DNA from: a virus
DNA: 21,363 nt
IMG/VR virus record: IMGVR_UViG_3300024518_002241
Location: 1-21,363 of that record
Strand: one strand, 5' to 3'
Shown: one piece after another, positions 20,192-21,363 of the stretch
Numbering within the stretch: the stretch's first letter is position 1
Layout of the letters: the number at the start of each line of letters is the position of its first letter
Translations under genes and position numbers: made by a program
The notes under the pieces: model-generated
Databases searched by the model: none
Told to the model about the DNA's origin: nothing
What the model saw: the letters and a program-made list of their open reading frames with translations, nothing else

Positions 20192-21363
20192 TGTCTACTC
20201 TCAGGTCTGTAGGTAACCCGACTGACTCATACCGCCCGTTCCCTGACGTGACGATGACGGGACCTATAGCCCCTTCCATGTCCCGGTTCGTTGGGCTGGG
20301 AGGTCAGTTCAACGGGTGGCCGGTGCCTTCTGGTGAGCCTGGCAATCTTCTCCGTACTGGTGAGAGGTACTACTGGTACGAGGGGGACATCCCCTCACCC
20401 CCACCGATGGACGACCCACGGTGGAAGGACGTGAGGCTCTACCTTCTCAACACGATCAACCGTGGTCAGCGCCAAGACCACCGTGCTGAGACGTTCATCC
20501 GCGATGTCTTCACTGACGCTCACGAGGACGAGAGACCTGAGGACGGCACGTCACGCGGAAAGGTTGGGAACGGGTACGGGCTTTCCGCCGGTCACACGGC
20601 TCGTTTCTTCCGTGAGCATTACAGCAACGCTGCCTGCGACAACACCCCGGTCCACCGTGGCCTGGGTTGGGAGCCTGGGGGAGATGGAATCCCGGCAGGC
20701 AACCACTACTCGAGTGCGATGTGGCACCTCGAAAACTTCATGCTGTACGGTGACCCGAAGGCATGGCAGAGGTTCGTCCACATCGTTCTTCATCTGGCCG
20801 GTCAGGGGTGGGACACCAAGTACGGTGCCTGTCTGTACGAGAAGTCGTCGAGCATCTACCCCGGCGTGTACTACCAGCGTGGATTCCTTCAGTGGTCGCA
20901 TATGTGGTACGACGCCCTGATCTTCTTCCATCACCTGACTGGTGACATGGGCGATGTCGTTCAGGAGCTGTACACCTACGGGCTGAACAACCCTCAGTTC
21001 TCAAATGAGTATTGGGGCATCAGGCGGATCACTCGTTACCTGAGGACTCTGCGTGCCGCCGACCTCTGCCTACCTGATGTCGTTGTGGCGGATGACCACC
21101 TTGCGTGGTCGATCATCGACGATGCGTTGCGGGAGGTGGAGTCCTACACCGACGAGCCCTGGTTCCACAACAAGGGGGCTCCTGGCAACATCGACGTGTG
21201 GCAGGACTGGGACTTCCTGGCAGAGAGCATGGCTTTCGCCATCCAGAAGGGGAGAGCAGACGAACTCTACCCCCGCCTGAAGCCCATCGCGGACTTCCAT
21301 ATCGCCAACCATCTCAGGCCAGACGGGCTGTCAGCCTACTACCAGTCGCCCTCGGGGCAGGTT
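20191..21363 (+). CDS. Large open frame cut by the window end (391+ aa), function unknown
   Basis: The GTG at 20191 overlaps the previous TAG (TAGTG), with AAGG about nine bases before. The frame runs without a stop to the last base, giving 391 codons, so the 3' end is missing. The protein is rich in Trp, Tyr and His and has no signal peptide. It starts with GPIAPSMSRFVGLGGQFNGWPVPSG and is helical later (SSAMWHLENFMLYGDPKAWQRFVHIVLHLAGQGW, GFLQWSHMWYDALIFFHHLTG, ESMAFAIQKGRADELYPRLKPIADFHIANH). Paired helices with aromatic clefts are reminiscent of alpha/alpha-barrel glycan-active proteins, but no catalytic motif is identified. A tail-associated glycan-binding or depolymerising protein is possible, at low certainty. 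Confidence 0.75.
   Translation, partial: MSTLRSVGNPTDSYRPFPDVTMTGPIAPSMSRFVGLGGQFNGWPVPSGEPGNLLRTGERYYWYEGDIPSPPPMDDPRWKDVRLYLLNTINRGQRQDHRAETFIRDVFTDAHEDERPEDGTSRGKVGNGYGLSAGHTARFFREHYSNAACDNTPVHRGLGWEPGGDGIPAGNHYSSAMWHLENFMLYGDPKAWQRFVHIVLHLAGQGWDTKYGACLYEKSSSIYPGVYYQRGFLQWSHMWYDALIFFHHLTGDMGDVVQELYTYGLNNPQFSNEYWGIRRITRYLRTLRAADLCLPDVVVADDHLAWSIIDDALREVESYTDEPWFHNKGAPGNIDVWQDWDFLAESMAFAIQKGRADELYPRLKPIADFHIANHLRPDGLSAYYQSPSGQV

Noticed and set aside
1-21363. CRISPR arrays, tRNA genes, insertion sequences, integrase or lysogeny genes
   Set aside because: No regularly spaced repeats, cloverleaf with a CCA-type end, transposase or integrase-like motifs were seen on either strand by reading; a tool scan could still find a divergent tRNA.

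Overview
The window is part of a tailed double-stranded DNA virus genome. It is moderately GC-rich by eye. The core is a complete, one-directional virion module: small and large terminase, portal, scaffold, HK97-fold-type capsid, adaptor, a giant tail hub/nozzle and a fibre. No tape-measure, tail-tube or baseplate gene is visible, and the adaptor is followed directly by the nozzle-type protein, so a short-tailed (podovirus-like) virion is the best inference. Two lipoprotein-type signal sequences at the right end suggest a host with a diderm (Gram-negative type) envelope. The host itself cannot be named from this sequence.

Layout. (1) 1-2930: rightward early-type genes, mostly joined by ATGA or short overlaps. 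They include a cysteine-rich protein resembling phage DUF7227-type proteins (721-1413) and a short protein whose C-terminal half looks like a DNA polymerase sliding clamp (1604-2236). The block ends at a clear rho-independent terminator (2891-2927). A putative operator made of two dyads, 22 bp apart and each centred on CTCGAG, sits before the clamp-like gene. (2) 2930-4500: a control region with a candidate promoter/operator and leader peptide, then a leftward cluster of four very small genes. Two of these are paralogous zinc-ribbon proteins. A terminator hairpin on the minus strand lies directly in front of the first gene of the cluster. (3) 4505-12806: packaging and head genes, including a third zinc-ribbon protein between the putative decoration protein and the adaptor. 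(4) 12806-19140: the nozzle with two LamG-like insertions, a fibre of a type common in aquatic phages, and small probable tail or fibre accessory proteins. (5) 19218-20191: a compact, heavily overlapping membrane/lipoprotein cassette that looks like a lysis module. It includes a lipoprotein with a canonical EF-hand loop. (6) 20191 to the right edge: a large open frame of unknown function, cut by the window end.

How it works together: the left block probably supports replication and host takeover. The small leftward genes are candidates for regulators of the switch to late expression. The rightward operon builds and fills the head, fits the short tail, and then opens the cell. The most unusual signals are the strong excess of the hexamer CTCGAG in the left 3 kb, the leftward zinc-ribbon cluster with its possible attenuator, and the nested TM/lipoprotein/EF-hand lipoprotein genes.
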